This document shows positions 1-7,245 of a stretch of DNA of 8,105 nucleotides, in pieces; positions within the stretch are counted from its first letter, which is position 1, and every line of letters starts with the position of its first letter. A program made the translations under genes and the position numbers. The notes under the pieces are model-generated. The model had not been told where the DNA came from. It did not search any database and saw only the letters and a list, made by a program, of their open reading frames with translations. The stretch spans positions 1 to 8,105 of the forward strand of contig JAENIZ010000073.1 in the NCBI GenBank assembly GCA_016844485.1, in the 5' to 3' direction. This stretch comes from Gammaproteobacteria bacterium. Its GTDB lineage: Bacteria > Pseudomonadota > Gammaproteobacteria > Eutrophobiales > Eutrophobiaceae.

Positions 1-191
1 TTTAACCACATATTGTTTTTGCTTTGGTCGTTTACGCTCTGCATAACCCAACGGTCAAAAATAAATCACTCTGACCCCTTAATGGAGGAATACTTGTAAT
101 TTGACAGAATGAGACAAGAAAGAAAATTTTTAAAATGTGCATACTGCACTCTTGCATCTTAAGGCCAGAATTCAAAATGCATCAGTAAGGA
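1..191. other. AT-rich region downstream of ccmI, possible edge of mobile or repeated DNA
   Basis: No gene can be called here. The minus strand carries TTAAGGGGTCAGAGT (82-68). The GGGGTCAGAG core is frequently found around REP-associated (Y1-type) transposase genes and other repeats in proteobacteria. This is from memory of such sequences and is not proof. The matching partner, if any, would lie below position 1. Base composition is clearly lower in G+C than in the ccm genes. Reading frames at the extreme edge (for example plus-strand codons to a TAA at 43-45) are too short to identify. Confidence 0.35.
127..149 (-). terminator. Weak terminator candidate after ccmI
   Basis: Reading on the minus strand past the ccmI stop, a perfect 5-bp hairpin, GTGCA-GTA-TGCAC (149-137), is followed by ATTTTAAAAATTTT. 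The stem is short and the T tract is interrupted, so this may stop transcription poorly or not at all. It is the best candidate in the 191 bases after ccmI. Confidence 0.25.
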
Positions 192-1445
192 TTAGGGTAG
201 CTGTTGGTTAATAATAATGGAAACAGGCTCAGTTTGTCCGGATGTAATTATTGATGCCTCGCTGATATAGTCACCAGATTGAGGTGTCGCATTTCCGGAT
301 TTTGAGATACGCGCACTAACCAGGATCTTGTCAAAATTGGAGAGCTTCATAGAAGGTATCATTGAGAACGAATCGTCCAGTATCACCTCCAATGGCAGGT
401 CTTTCACTTTTTTACGGACCACCGCAAGCGGCATAGGTGGTCCATTTACGGCCTTGGCAAAGATAAACAAGGTATCTTCCGGTTCGGTGTCACGTACGTT
501 GTCAGACGACAGACTGACATTTACAGTGATTGTTTTATTTGCAGTAGCTACAGTTTCAGCAGCAGTTATAGCTGATGCTTCCTGGTCTTTATTACCCGGT
601 TGATTTTGTGCACGGCTAATAAGCTGTTTGACTTCCTGCAACGATTCTTGATCGTTTTCTAATTGCGGCAGTAAGCGTTGCCAGTACTGGATGGCTGTCG
701 CATAGTCTCCTGTCTCATTGGCAACCATACCGGCCAGCCAGAGCCCGTTGCCGTTATCGGGATCCAGTGAAAGGGCCTTTTGTATAAGTTCAGCCGGTTT
801 CCCGGACAGCCTGCCGCCATTGACTGTGGCCAGAATGTCGGCATAGCGCACCAGCACAACCGGCTGATCGCCGGTGATCTGATACAGGCGTTCAATCGCC
901 CCGAGGGCCTCCCCGTGTCTGCCCAGGGTCATGTAGGAATTGACCAGCATCATCCAGCCCTCCGGATCATCCGGTTTCTGCTCCAGGCGTTCCGCCAGGC
1001 GTATGACCATCGCCTCGATGGACGCCTTGTGTGCCGGGTCTTCCGCGACACCGCCATGCGCCGGCAGTGGAGCATTAACCAGTTCAGGCGTACCCAGCCT
1101 GAGATACATCAATACGGCAATGGCAGGTACCAGCAGCGCAATAACACCCGCTGACCACCAGTGACGCGCTGCGATCAATCTTGTTGCGGCATGTTCTCCA
1201 CGGTCTGTGTCTGCCTCCTGCAACAGTGTATGCGCCAGTTCAGTGCGCGCCGCCTCTGCGTCTGCGCCGGACATCACGCCGCTTGCCACCTCCGCCTCCA
1301 TTTCCCGCAGACGGTTCTGGTAAATGTCGACCATTGCATCGTTTGCATCGATGCTGCGTACTGCGGCACGCCCGCACAGCGGGCGCAACAACACGAACAA
1401 GGCGGCGCCCAGCATGAAAATAATTGATAACCAGAAAACCAGCAT
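192..1445 (-). CDS. ccmI: CcmI, apocytochrome c chaperone of the heme ligation complex
   Basis: Periplasm-facing membrane protein that binds apocytochrome c and delivers it to the CcmF/CcmH heme ligase. Numbered from the ATG (417 aa), residues about 2-20 and 97-116 are membrane segments separated by a charged, cytoplasmic, coiled-coil-like loop. Residues about 140-262 form a TPR-like helical region (PDDPEGWMMLVNSYMTLGRH, then SLDPDNGNGLWLAGMVANET). Residues about 305-417 form a C-terminal beta-type domain with PPMPLAVVRK, a stretch typical of long gammaproteobacterial CcmI proteins. This is the long form that fuses membrane module and TPR domain, not a split CcmI/CycH. I chose the ATG at 1445-1443 because it overlaps the ccmH stop as TGATG. 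A TTG one codon upstream is possible but unnecessary. Last gene of the operon. Confidence 0.95.
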   Translation of the reverse strand: MLVFWLSIIFMLGAALFVLLRPLCGRAAVRSIDANDAMVDIYQNRLREMEAEVASGVMSGADAEAARTELAHTLLQEADTDRGEHAATRLIAARHWWSAGVIALLVPAIAVLMYLRLGTPELVNAPLPAHGGVAEDPAHKASIEAMVIRLAERLEQKPDDPEGWMMLVNSYMTLGRHGEALGAIERLYQITGDQPVVLVRYADILATVNGGRLSGKPAELIQKALSLDPDNGNGLWLAGMVANETGDYATAIQYWQRLLPQLENDQESLQEVKQLISRAQNQPGNKDQEASAITAAETVATANKTITVNVSLSSDNVRDTEPEDTLFIFAKAVNGPPMPLAVVRKKVKDLPLEVILDDSFSMIPSMKLSNFDKILVSARISKSGNATPQSGDYISEASIITSGQTEPVSIIINQQLP

Positions 1446-1897
1446 CAAATGCGCTTCCTGTCTGCCGGTGGCTTCAGCAATGTATCCAGCCTCTGTTGAT
1501 CATGGTTGCTGAGTTCTGGAGATACCAGCCGTGCATTCTTGCGCGTGAGCCGGAAGACGATCAGGATGGCGCCGATCAACATGAGGAACGGCCCCGCCCA
1601 GAGCAGCGCGGTACCGCTTTTCAGGGGCGGTTTGAACAATACAAAATCACCGTAACGCGTAACCAGAAAATCAATAATCTCTTTGTCACTTTGTCCCTGC
1701 ACAAGCATGCGATACACCTCGTTGCGCAAATCCTGGGCCAGCTCGGCGTGCGAGTCAGCAAGGGACTGGTTCTGGCAGACCAGACAGCGCAACTGCTCAG
1801 CCAGGTCCTTGTAACGTTGCTCCTGTTCCGGTGTACTGAACTCAAAAGGTACGTCCGCCGCCTGCAACATTGCGGACACAGAGAATACACCTGCCAC
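1445..1897 (-). CDS. ccmH: CcmH, thiol-redox subunit of cytochrome c heme lyase
   Basis: Periplasmic, membrane-anchored protein that reduces or handles the CXXCH cysteines of apocytochrome c. The family motif LRCLVCQNQ is present, with Cys38 and Cys41, followed by the helical core (EVYRMLVQGQSDKEI, RYGDFVLFKPP) and one membrane segment at about 97-115. Length (150 aa) fits the short CcmH form, with CcmI encoded separately. The core from about residue 15 is beyond doubt; the 5' end is not. The in-frame start offered here is GTG at 1897, which gives a short leader with no basic residue (MAGVFSVSAMLQA, then ADVP) and no visible Shine-Dalgarno. An ATGA overlap with the ccmG stop at 1913-1910 lies in another frame and ends after 23 codons. 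A one-base indel near the start, or a non-canonical start, is possible. The stop overlaps the ccmI start. Confidence 0.9.
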   Translation of the reverse strand: MAGVFSVSAMLQAADVPFEFSTPEQEQRYKDLAEQLRCLVCQNQSLADSHAELAQDLRNEVYRMLVQGQSDKEIIDFLVTRYGDFVLFKPPLKSGTALLWAGPFLMLIGAILIVFRLTRKNARLVSPELSNHDQQRLDTLLKPPADRKRI

Positions 1898-1909
1898 TCT
1901 GGTTTGTCG

Positions 1910-2443
1910 TCATGTCGCCGGATGGTCCAGTTTGTTCAGCAACGGCAGGATGATATCTTCCATTGTCTTTTGGGTGATGGGCCCGATGTGCTTGTAGCGG
2001 ATGATGCCATTACGATCCAGCACGAAGGTTTCCGGCACGCCATAGACGCCGAAGTCAATCCCCACCCGGCCGCTCTGATCGAAGGCGCTTTGCACATACG
2101 GATCGCCGTAATGATCCAGCCATTGGATGGCCTCCTCACGGGTGTCCTTGTAGTTGAGTCCGTAGACAGGCATCTTGAGATTCTGCGAAAATTCCATAAG
2201 CACGGGATGTTCGTTGCGGCATTCAACGCACCATGACGCCCAGACGTTCAGCAGGACTGCCTGCCCCCGCAGATCGGCAGAACTCATGGTGGTCGCGGTG
2301 TCCCTGAGATTCGGCAATGTGAAAACCGGGACGGGCTTGTCTATCAGCGGCGACGGGACCAGACGCGGATCGTAATTCAGACCGATCCTGAAGAAGGCGA
2401 TGAGAACGATAAAAACGATCAGCGGGATGAAATAACGGTTCAT
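1910..2443 (-). CDS. ccmG: CcmG/DsbE, membrane-anchored thiol:disulfide oxidoreductase
   Basis: Thioredoxin-fold protein on the periplasmic side of the inner membrane. It passes electrons from DsbD/CcdA to CcmH or apocytochrome c so that the heme-binding cysteines stay reduced. Numbered from the ATG (177 aa), residues about 4-20 are the signal anchor (FIPLIVFIVLIAFF). The active site is WASWCVEC, with Cys72 and Cys75. The cis-proline segment is VYGVPETFV, with Pro137. The Glu before the second Cys fits the acidic surroundings known in CcmG proteins. I chose ATG 2443 because it puts the membrane anchor at the N-terminus and lies 7 bases after the ccmF stop. A TTG at 2479 would add 12 polar residues and overlap ccmF. 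The stop is followed after 12 bases by the candidate ccmH GTG start. Confidence 0.95.
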   Translation of the reverse strand: MNRYFIPLIVFIVLIAFFRIGLNYDPRLVPSPLIDKPVPVFTLPNLRDTATTMSSADLRGQAVLLNVWASWCVECRNEHPVLMEFSQNLKMPVYGLNYKDTREEAIQWLDHYGDPYVQSAFDQSGRVGIDFGVYGVPETFVLDRNGIIRYKHIGPITQKTMEDIILPLLNKLDHPAT

Positions 2444-2450
2444 GCCGGTC

Positions 2451-4433
2451 TTATGGTTTTGCCGTTGCGCCGGCAACAATGACAGATTGCGGGTCCGTCG
2501 CCTGTAACCTGATTTGCCGGTAACGGCGATCAGTCACTGCCAACACCCCGCCGCATGCCATGAACAGGGCGCCGAGCCAGAGCCACCTGACAAACGGTTT
2601 GTAATACAGCCTGACACTCCATTCACCGTTGCCCAGTGGTTCGCCGAGGGACACGTACAAATCACGCGTCAGTCCCGGTCTGATGCCGGCCTCGGTCATC
2701 GGCATGTCACGCACTCTGTAGATGCGTTTCTGTGTATGTAATTCAGTAACGATCTTCGCTCCACGCCACACCCGGATCGCCGCCTCGGTGGCATCGTAAT
2801 TCGGGCCGGTGATGGTATGTATGTCCGTCAGTTCAAAGGTATAACCGGCAAGTTCCGCCCTGGCGCCGGGTTTCATGCGTTTGTGCAGATCCGTACTGTA
2901 GTTGCTGGTAATGACCAGACCAATGATGGTGATGGCAAACCCGACATGCGCAAGGCACATGCCATAGAAACTGCGGGGGTGTGTCTTCAATGTCGTGAGC
3001 AGGTCCGGGCCGCTGCGCGTTCTGGTATAAAACAATATACCGGTACTGAGGATGATCCAGCTTGCAAGTGCGACACCCAGCGCCGTCCTGAGGGCGCCGG
3101 CCCCGTCCAGCATTGCCGCGAGCAATACACCGATGATCAGACTGCCGAAGACCGCGAAGCGAAGATGTTGCCACTGTCTGTCCCATGCGTCTGATTTCCA
3201 GCGCGCCCAGGCGCCGCAGCCGAGCACGATCACGAGCGGCACCATGAGCGGGATAAACACACTGTTGAAATAAGGCGCACCCACCGAGACCTTGCCGCCC
3301 AGGGTTTCAATGATCAATGGATAGATTGTCCCCAGCAACACGGCGCCCATGGCCACGGTCAGCAGTGTACTGTTGACAAGCAGAAACATCTCGCGTGAAA
3401 ACAACCCGTAACTGCTGCTGATAAATGTTCCCGGCGCGCGCCAGGCGTAGAGTGCCAACGATCCACCAATGACGACCCCGAGCAGCGCCAGGATAAAAAC
3501 ACCCCGCGCCGGGTCATTGGCAAAAGCGTGAACCGAGGTCAACACACCGGAACGCACCAAGAACGTCCCCAACAGGCTCAGGGAAAAGGCACAGATGGCG
3601 AGCAGTACCGTCCAGTTCTTGAATACACCGCGCTTTTCCGTAGCGGCCAGGGAATGGATCAGCGCTGTGCCAGTCAGCCACGGCATGAACGAGGCGTTCT
3701 CCACCGGGTCCCAGAACCACCAGCCGCCCCAGCCGAGTTCGTAATAGGCCCACCAGCTGCCGAGCGCAATGCCTAGGGTGAGAAACACCCAGGCCATGAC
3801 CGTCCACGGGCGCGACCAGCGCGCCCAGGCCATGTCCAGTTTGCCACCCAGCAACGCGGCGATGGCAAAACCAAAGGCCACGGAAAAACCGACGTAGCCG
3901 GTGTACAGCATGGGGGGATGGATCACCAGCCCTAGATCCTGCAGCAACGGATTGAGATCCGCGCCGTCCGGAGGTGGAAAGGCATCACGTATAAAGGGAT
4001 TTGAGGTAAGCAATATAAACAGCAGAAAGCCGATACTGACAAGCCCCATCACCCCCAGCACGCGCGCCACAAATTGTTCCGGGAGATGATGGCTGAAGAC
4101 CGTTACGGCAAAGGTCCAGAGACCGAGTATCAGGATCCACAACAGCAATGATCCTTCATGCGCGCCCCATACTGCCGAAATACGGTAGATCAGAGGCAAC
4201 ATGGTGTTGGAATTTCTGGCAACATAGGCCACAGAAAAATCATTGACAATAAAGGCATGTACCAGGGCGCTGAATGTAATCAGCAGAAAAACAAGCTGCA
4301 CTCTTGCTGCCGGTCGCGCCAGTGACATCCATGCCACGTTCCCGCGTGCCGCTCCGGCCAGTGGGAAGACGGCTTGAACCAGGGCCATGCACAAGGCCAT
4401 GATCAGGGCGAAGTGGCCAAGCTCCGGGATCAT
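2451..4433 (-). CDS. ccmF: CcmF, cytochrome c heme lyase core subunit
   Basis: Large polytopic inner-membrane protein that takes heme from holo-CcmE, keeps the iron reduced and, with CcmH and CcmI, forms the thioether bonds of cytochrome c. It has 660 aa, the normal full length. The WWD heme-handling motif is at 235-253 (WGGWWFWDPVENASFMPWL). Four histidines sit at the places of the conserved heme-ligating set: His172 (IHPPM), His260 (LIHSL), His302 (VHAF) and His496 (LAHVG). The E. coli counterparts are His173, 261, 303 and 491 (from memory). A large soluble periplasmic region spans about 515-612, followed by a last membrane helix at about 614-632. The start codon overlaps the ccmE stop as ATGA (4433-4430). 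No sign of truncation or fusion. Confidence 0.98.
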   Translation of the reverse strand: MIPELGHFALIMALCMALVQAVFPLAGAARGNVAWMSLARPAARVQLVFLLITFSALVHAFIVNDFSVAYVARNSNTMLPLIYRISAVWGAHEGSLLLWILILGLWTFAVTVFSHHLPEQFVARVLGVMGLVSIGFLLFILLTSNPFIRDAFPPPDGADLNPLLQDLGLVIHPPMLYTGYVGFSVAFGFAIAALLGGKLDMAWARWSRPWTVMAWVFLTLGIALGSWWAYYELGWGGWWFWDPVENASFMPWLTGTALIHSLAATEKRGVFKNWTVLLAICAFSLSLLGTFLVRSGVLTSVHAFANDPARGVFILALLGVVIGGSLALYAWRAPGTFISSSYGLFSREMFLLVNSTLLTVAMGAVLLGTIYPLIIETLGGKVSVGAPYFNSVFIPLMVPLVIVLGCGAWARWKSDAWDRQWQHLRFAVFGSLIIGVLLAAMLDGAGALRTALGVALASWIILSTGILFYTRTRSGPDLLTTLKTHPRSFYGMCLAHVGFAITIIGLVITSNYSTDLHKRMKPGARAELAGYTFELTDIHTITGPNYDATEAAIRVWRGAKIVTELHTQKRIYRVRDMPMTEAGIRPGLTRDLYVSLGEPLGNGEWSVRLYYKPFVRWLWLGALFMACGGVLAVTDRRYRQIRLQATDPQSVIVAGATAKP

Positions 4434-4891
4434 GGCGCCGTATTTTTAGCCCGGTACGGCAGTTGCACGCCAGCAGCCGTCAAGGCATCGGCAACCTCTG
4501 GTGGCATGTAATTCTCATCATGTTTGGCTAATACCTCGGATGCCTCGAAAGTACCATCGGGACGTAAGCGGCCATTCGCAACGATGCCCTGACCTTCCCG
4601 GAACAAGTCCGGGAGGATTCCTTCATAATCGACAGTAATCTCACGCAGGGTATCAGTCAGGACGAATCTGACCGCAAGACTCTCCACGTCACGTTTTACG
4701 CTGCCAGCTACCACCAGGCCGCCGATCCGGAATGGCCGTGTTGTTGGCGCCTCACCTGCAGCCACTTGTACAGGGCTGTAAAAATACAGCAGGTTTTGCT
4801 GAAAGGCCTTAAGTGCCAATGCTGTGGCAACACCCATACCAAGGACGATAAATGTCACGCTCAACATAAGTTTGCGGCGGCGCGGGTTCAT
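4430..4891 (-). CDS. ccmE: CcmE, periplasmic heme chaperone
   Basis: Binds heme covalently through a histidine and carries it from CcmC to CcmF. It has 153 aa. A basic N-terminus (MNPRRRK) and a signal anchor at about 8-28 are followed by the OB-fold beta-barrel domain (FRIGGLVVAGSVKRD to FEASEVLAKH). The heme attachment site is His124 in KHDENYMPPEV, with Tyr128 as the partner of the H-x-x-x-Y motif; this is the classical histidine form, not the cysteine variant of some archaea and sulfate reducers. The C-terminal tail after about residue 133 is flexible and ends in NTAP. The gene overlaps ccmD upstream and ccmF downstream, both as ATGA. No separate ribosome binding site is evident, so translation is probably coupled to ccmD. 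Confidence 0.97.
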   Translation of the reverse strand: MNPRRRKLMLSVTFIVLGMGVATALALKAFQQNLLYFYSPVQVAAGEAPTTRPFRIGGLVVAGSVKRDVESLAVRFVLTDTLREITVDYEGILPDLFREGQGIVANGRLRPDGTFEASEVLAKHDENYMPPEVADALTAAGVQLPYRAKNTAP

Positions 4892-5061
4892 TTGTTTTTG
4901 CTCACACGTTCTTTCCGTTTGATAAGCGCGCGGAAAAACTGCTGCTCGCGCTTAAGGGGTAAAACCACATTAAGAACGAGCACGATAAAACTCAGGCCAT
5001 AAGCTGACCAGACATAAAAAGCGTAACCACCCATGTGCAGGAATGATTGCAAGGACGACAT
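4888..5061 (-). CDS. ccmD: CcmD, small membrane subunit of the CcmABCD heme-release complex
   Basis: A 57-aa protein found by translating the space between ccmC and ccmE. It starts MSSLQSFLHMGGYAFYVW, has one membrane helix at about 13-34 (ending LVLNVVLP), and then a basic cytoplasmic tail (KREQQFFRALIKRKERVSKNK is its end, residues 37-57). This pattern of short periplasmic N-terminus, FxxMGGYxxYVW entry to the helix and positively charged C-terminus is that of CcmD, which stabilises CcmC-CcmE and helps release holo-CcmE. The start is supported by a strong ribosome binding site, AGGAGAGGA (5075-5067), inside the end of ccmC, and lies 2 bases past the ccmC stop. The stop overlaps the ccmE start (ATGA). 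Confidence 0.93.
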   Translation of the reverse strand: MSSLQSFLHMGGYAFYVWSAYGLSFIVLVLNVVLPLKREQQFFRALIKRKERVSKNK

Positions 5062-5063
5062 AT

Positions 5064-5807
5064 TTATCCTCTCCTCTGTTCGATAAGTTCACATACCCAG
5101 GCGCTGTTACGTTCATTCTCCAGAATTTCATAACGTGCCCGTAATAACACCACAGCAGCATAATAAAACATGAAGGCGAGAGCCATAATCAACAACGGAA
5201 CAAGCATGCTGATGTGAATTGAAGGCGCATCCAGTTTGGTTATTGTCGGTCCCTGATGCAGGGTATGCCACCACTCTACCGAGTAATGAATGATGGGAAT
5301 GTTAACTACACCCACCAATGCCAGGATCGCGCCTGCACGTGCGGCAGTGCGGCGGTCATCGATGGCGGTTTGCAAAGCCATATAGCCTAGATACAGAAAT
5401 AACAGAATAAGTTCGGAGGTCAGTCGAGCATCCCATACCCACCAGGTACCCCACATGGGTTTACCCCAGAGCGATCCGGTTACAAGCGCCAGGAAGGTAA
5501 AGGACGCGCCCAGTGGCGCGCTGGCCCTTGCCAGTGCATCCGCCACTTTTACCTTCCAGATCAGACCTGTGGCCCCGGCGGTCGCCATGACCATATAAAT
5601 GAATAACGACATCCAGGCGCTGGGCACATGGACATAAATAATGCGGAAACCCTCGCCCTGTTGGTAATCCGGAGGGGCAAGAACCAGCCCGCCTGTTAAT
5701 CCAGCAATCAGCAGGATCAGACAAATTCCTCCCAGCCACGGGACGAACATTTTTGACAAATCGTAAAAATGTCTGGGTGAGCCGTATTTATAAAAATATT
5801 CAAACAT
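5064..5807 (-). CDS. ccmC: CcmC, heme-handling protein that loads CcmE
   Basis: Six-helix inner-membrane protein of the heme-handling superfamily. It places heme on CcmE and is needed for the covalent bond at the CcmE histidine. It has 247 aa, the usual length. The WWD motif is at about 119-130 (WGTWWVWDARLT, followed by SELIL). The two conserved external histidines are His60 (IYVHVPSAWMS) and His184 (HTLHQGPT), the same positions as in E. coli CcmC. Membrane helices lie at about 24-44, 63-85, 99-116, 131-147, 160-176 and 200-222. The start ATG is 2 bases after the ccmB stop, and the stop is 2 bases before the ccmD start. The last codons carry the ccmD ribosome binding site. Confidence 0.97.
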   Translation of the reverse strand: MFEYFYKYGSPRHFYDLSKMFVPWLGGICLILLIAGLTGGLVLAPPDYQQGEGFRIIYVHVPSAWMSLFIYMVMATAGATGLIWKVKVADALARASAPLGASFTFLALVTGSLWGKPMWGTWWVWDARLTSELILLFLYLGYMALQTAIDDRRTAARAGAILALVGVVNIPIIHYSVEWWHTLHQGPTITKLDAPSIHISMLVPLLIMALAFMFYYAAVVLLRARYEILENERNSAWVCELIEQRRG

Positions 5808-5809
5808 GC

Positions 5810-6499
5810 TTATCCCAGCCGTATGCGCAATGAGGAGGTTGTTGCCAATGGCGCCAGGGTCGCAGCCAGAACCAGTATCGCCCCAAGGAAATAAAGTTCA
5901 CCGGTAATTGCCAGTCCTTTTGCTGCATTATCTACGGTTGCCACGGAAAAGATAAGTACCGGTATGTACAGGGGCAATATCAATAACGTAAGCAGTATGC
6001 CGCTCCCACGCAGTCCCACGGTCAATGCCGCCAGCACCGCGCCCACCAGACTGAGCACGGGTGTGCCCAGCAACAGGGTCAACAGCAGCGGCATTATCGC
6101 GGTCTGCGGCAGATACACCATCAGGCCCAGGAACAGGGCCGCGACAATCAACGGGGCCGCGGTCAGGAGCCAGTGCGCCAGGATCTTTGCAACAACAATG
6201 ATGATAAGCGGATGCGGCGATAACAAAAACTGTTCCAGGCTGCCATCATCGAGATCCGAGTGAAACATCATGTCCAGCGACAGCGTGGAGGCCAGCAACG
6301 CGGCAACCCAGATCACGGCAGGTGCCACCTGTCGCAGAGTGGTCTCATAAGGGCCCAGGGCCAGCACAAACATGGTGACCACGATAAAAAAGAATACCAA
6401 TGGGTTAAAGAGTTCACTCCGGTGCCGCAGACCGATCACCAGATCGCGCTTCAGCACGGCAATTAACACAGTACTTGTTGAATTATGAAACATCTGCAT
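5810..6499 (-). CDS. ccmB: CcmB, membrane subunit of the CcmAB ABC transporter
   Basis: Polytopic permease subunit (229 aa) that pairs with the ATPase CcmA. The CcmABCD complex uses ATP hydrolysis to free heme-loaded CcmE from CcmC rather than to export heme. Family features seen: NPLVFFFIVVTMFVLALGP at about 32-50, APAVIWVAALL at 59-69, the conserved cytoplasmic segment DLDDGSLEQFLLSPHPL at 82-98, and LLLGTPVLSLVG at 142-153. About six membrane helices are evident. An in-frame TGA lies two codons upstream of ATG 6499, so the protein starts there or at a second ATG two codons further in. Neither has a clear Shine-Dalgarno. Unlike the rest of the operon, it is separated from the gene before it (ccmA) by 95 bases holding a palindromic repeat. 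Confidence 0.96.
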   Translation of the reverse strand: MQMFHNSTSTVLIAVLKRDLVIGLRHRSELFNPLVFFFIVVTMFVLALGPYETTLRQVAPAVIWVAALLASTLSLDMMFHSDLDDGSLEQFLLSPHPLIIIVVAKILAHWLLTAAPLIVAALFLGLMVYLPQTAIMPLLLTLLLGTPVLSLVGAVLAALTVGLRGSGILLTLLILPLYIPVLIFSVATVDNAAKGLAITGELYFLGAILVLAATLAPLATTSSLRIRLG

Positions 6500-6520
6500 A
6501 AATCACAAGAGACTCGAAAT

Positions 6521-6556
6521 CGTCATCCCGGGGACCGGGATCACACCGGCATGACG
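6521..6556. repeat. Palindromic REP-like dispersed repeat between ccmA and ccmB
   Basis: A 36-base imperfect palindrome bounded by CGTCAT (6521-6526) and ATGACG (6551-6556). Inside it is a perfect 7-bp hairpin, ATCCCGG (6525-6531), loop GGA, CCGGGAT (6535-6541), followed by a short CCGGCATGACG arm. Elements that begin CGTCATCCCGG or CGTCATGCCGG and fold this way are common interspersed repeats in many proteobacterial genomes. Only one copy is visible here, so repetition in the genome is inferred. It lies in the transcribed ccmA-ccmB gap and would form a hairpin in the operon mRNA. Confidence 0.6.
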
Positions 6557-6594
6557 GCGTTGGCACTGATTCATAGTTTTCATAGCGGCCAATC

Positions 6595-7245
6595 TCAAAG
6601 ATTGATCATGGTGATTTTATGGCGCTGGATGTCCACGGGGTCATGTGTCGCCAGTACCGTGATGCCATTGCCCGCGGCATGTGCGGTGATCATGTCCCGC
6701 ATCAGTTGCCTGCCATAGTCATCGAGCGAGGTCAGGGGCTCATCCAGTATCCAGAGCCTGGTATCGGTGATGAGCAGGCGCGCCAGCGCCAGTCTGCGGC
6801 GTTGCCCGGACGACAGCTTTCGCGCCGGTGTATTTTCGTGTTCGGCAAGCCCCATTTTTTCCAGTATATCAGGGAGGGAAATACTTTGATTTGTCACTGC
6901 CAGCGCCCCGGCAATCGTCAGGTTCTCCAGCGCCGTCAATTCCATCTTGATACCGTTGACATGGCCTATGTAGCTCATCTCTTTAAAATAATCCTGACGG
7001 TGGTCGTGAATATTTTTCTCATTCCAGAGGATGGCGCCGTCATCGGGCAGTGCCAGTCCGCACAAGATCCTGAGCAGACTGGTTTTCCCGCTGCCATTAG
7101 GGCCCTGTATCTGCAGGACCTCACCGCAGTCCAGGCGGAAACCCAGTCCACTGAACAGAACCACATCATTACGTATGCATGTGAGTGCGTTTGCGGAAAA
7201 AGAATTCAACACTCTGTCTTGTTGCTCTGTTTCACGCATTTCCAT
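6595..7245 (-). CDS. ccmA: CcmA, ATP-binding subunit of the CcmAB transporter
   Basis: ABC ATPase (216 aa) that, with CcmB, drives release of holo-CcmE from CcmC/CcmD at the inner membrane. Walker A is GPNGSGKTS (48-56), the signature is LSSGQRRR (144-151), Walker B is LWILDEP (164-170), the D-loop is SLDD, and the switch histidine is His201 (ATHDP). The CcmA-typical segment YIGHVNGIKMELTALENL is at 92-109; its Q-loop position carries Val96 where E. coli CcmA has Gln. About 14 residues precede the point where E. coli CcmA begins. Two starts are possible, ATG 7245 and ATG 7239, neither with a good ribosome binding site. First gene of the operon, with a candidate promoter just upstream. Confidence 0.96.
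   Translation of the reverse strand: MEMRETEQQDRVLNSFSANALTCIRNDVVLFSGLGFRLDCGEVLQIQGPNGSGKTSLLRILCGLALPDDGAILWNEKNIHDHRQDYFKEMSYIGHVNGIKMELTALENLTIAGALAVTNQSISLPDILEKMGLAEHENTPARKLSSGQRRRLALARLLITDTRLWILDEPLTSLDDYGRQLMRDMITAHAAGNGITVLATHDPVDIQRHKITMINL

Noticed and set aside
101..136. Plus-strand TTGACA (101-106) with TAAAAT (131-136) as a promoter
   Set aside because: The spacing is 24 bases, too long for a sigma70 promoter, and no gene follows on that strand.
1424..2236. Plus-strand open frame of 270 codons opposite ccmH and ccmG
   Set aside because: It is antisense to two clearly recognised genes, has a protein-unlike composition and spans their junction; it is a shadow of ccmG/ccmH codon use.
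2444..2479. TTG start for ccmG at 2479
   Set aside because: It would place a polar 12-residue extension before the signal anchor and overlap the ccmF end; ATG 2443 gives a normal CcmG.
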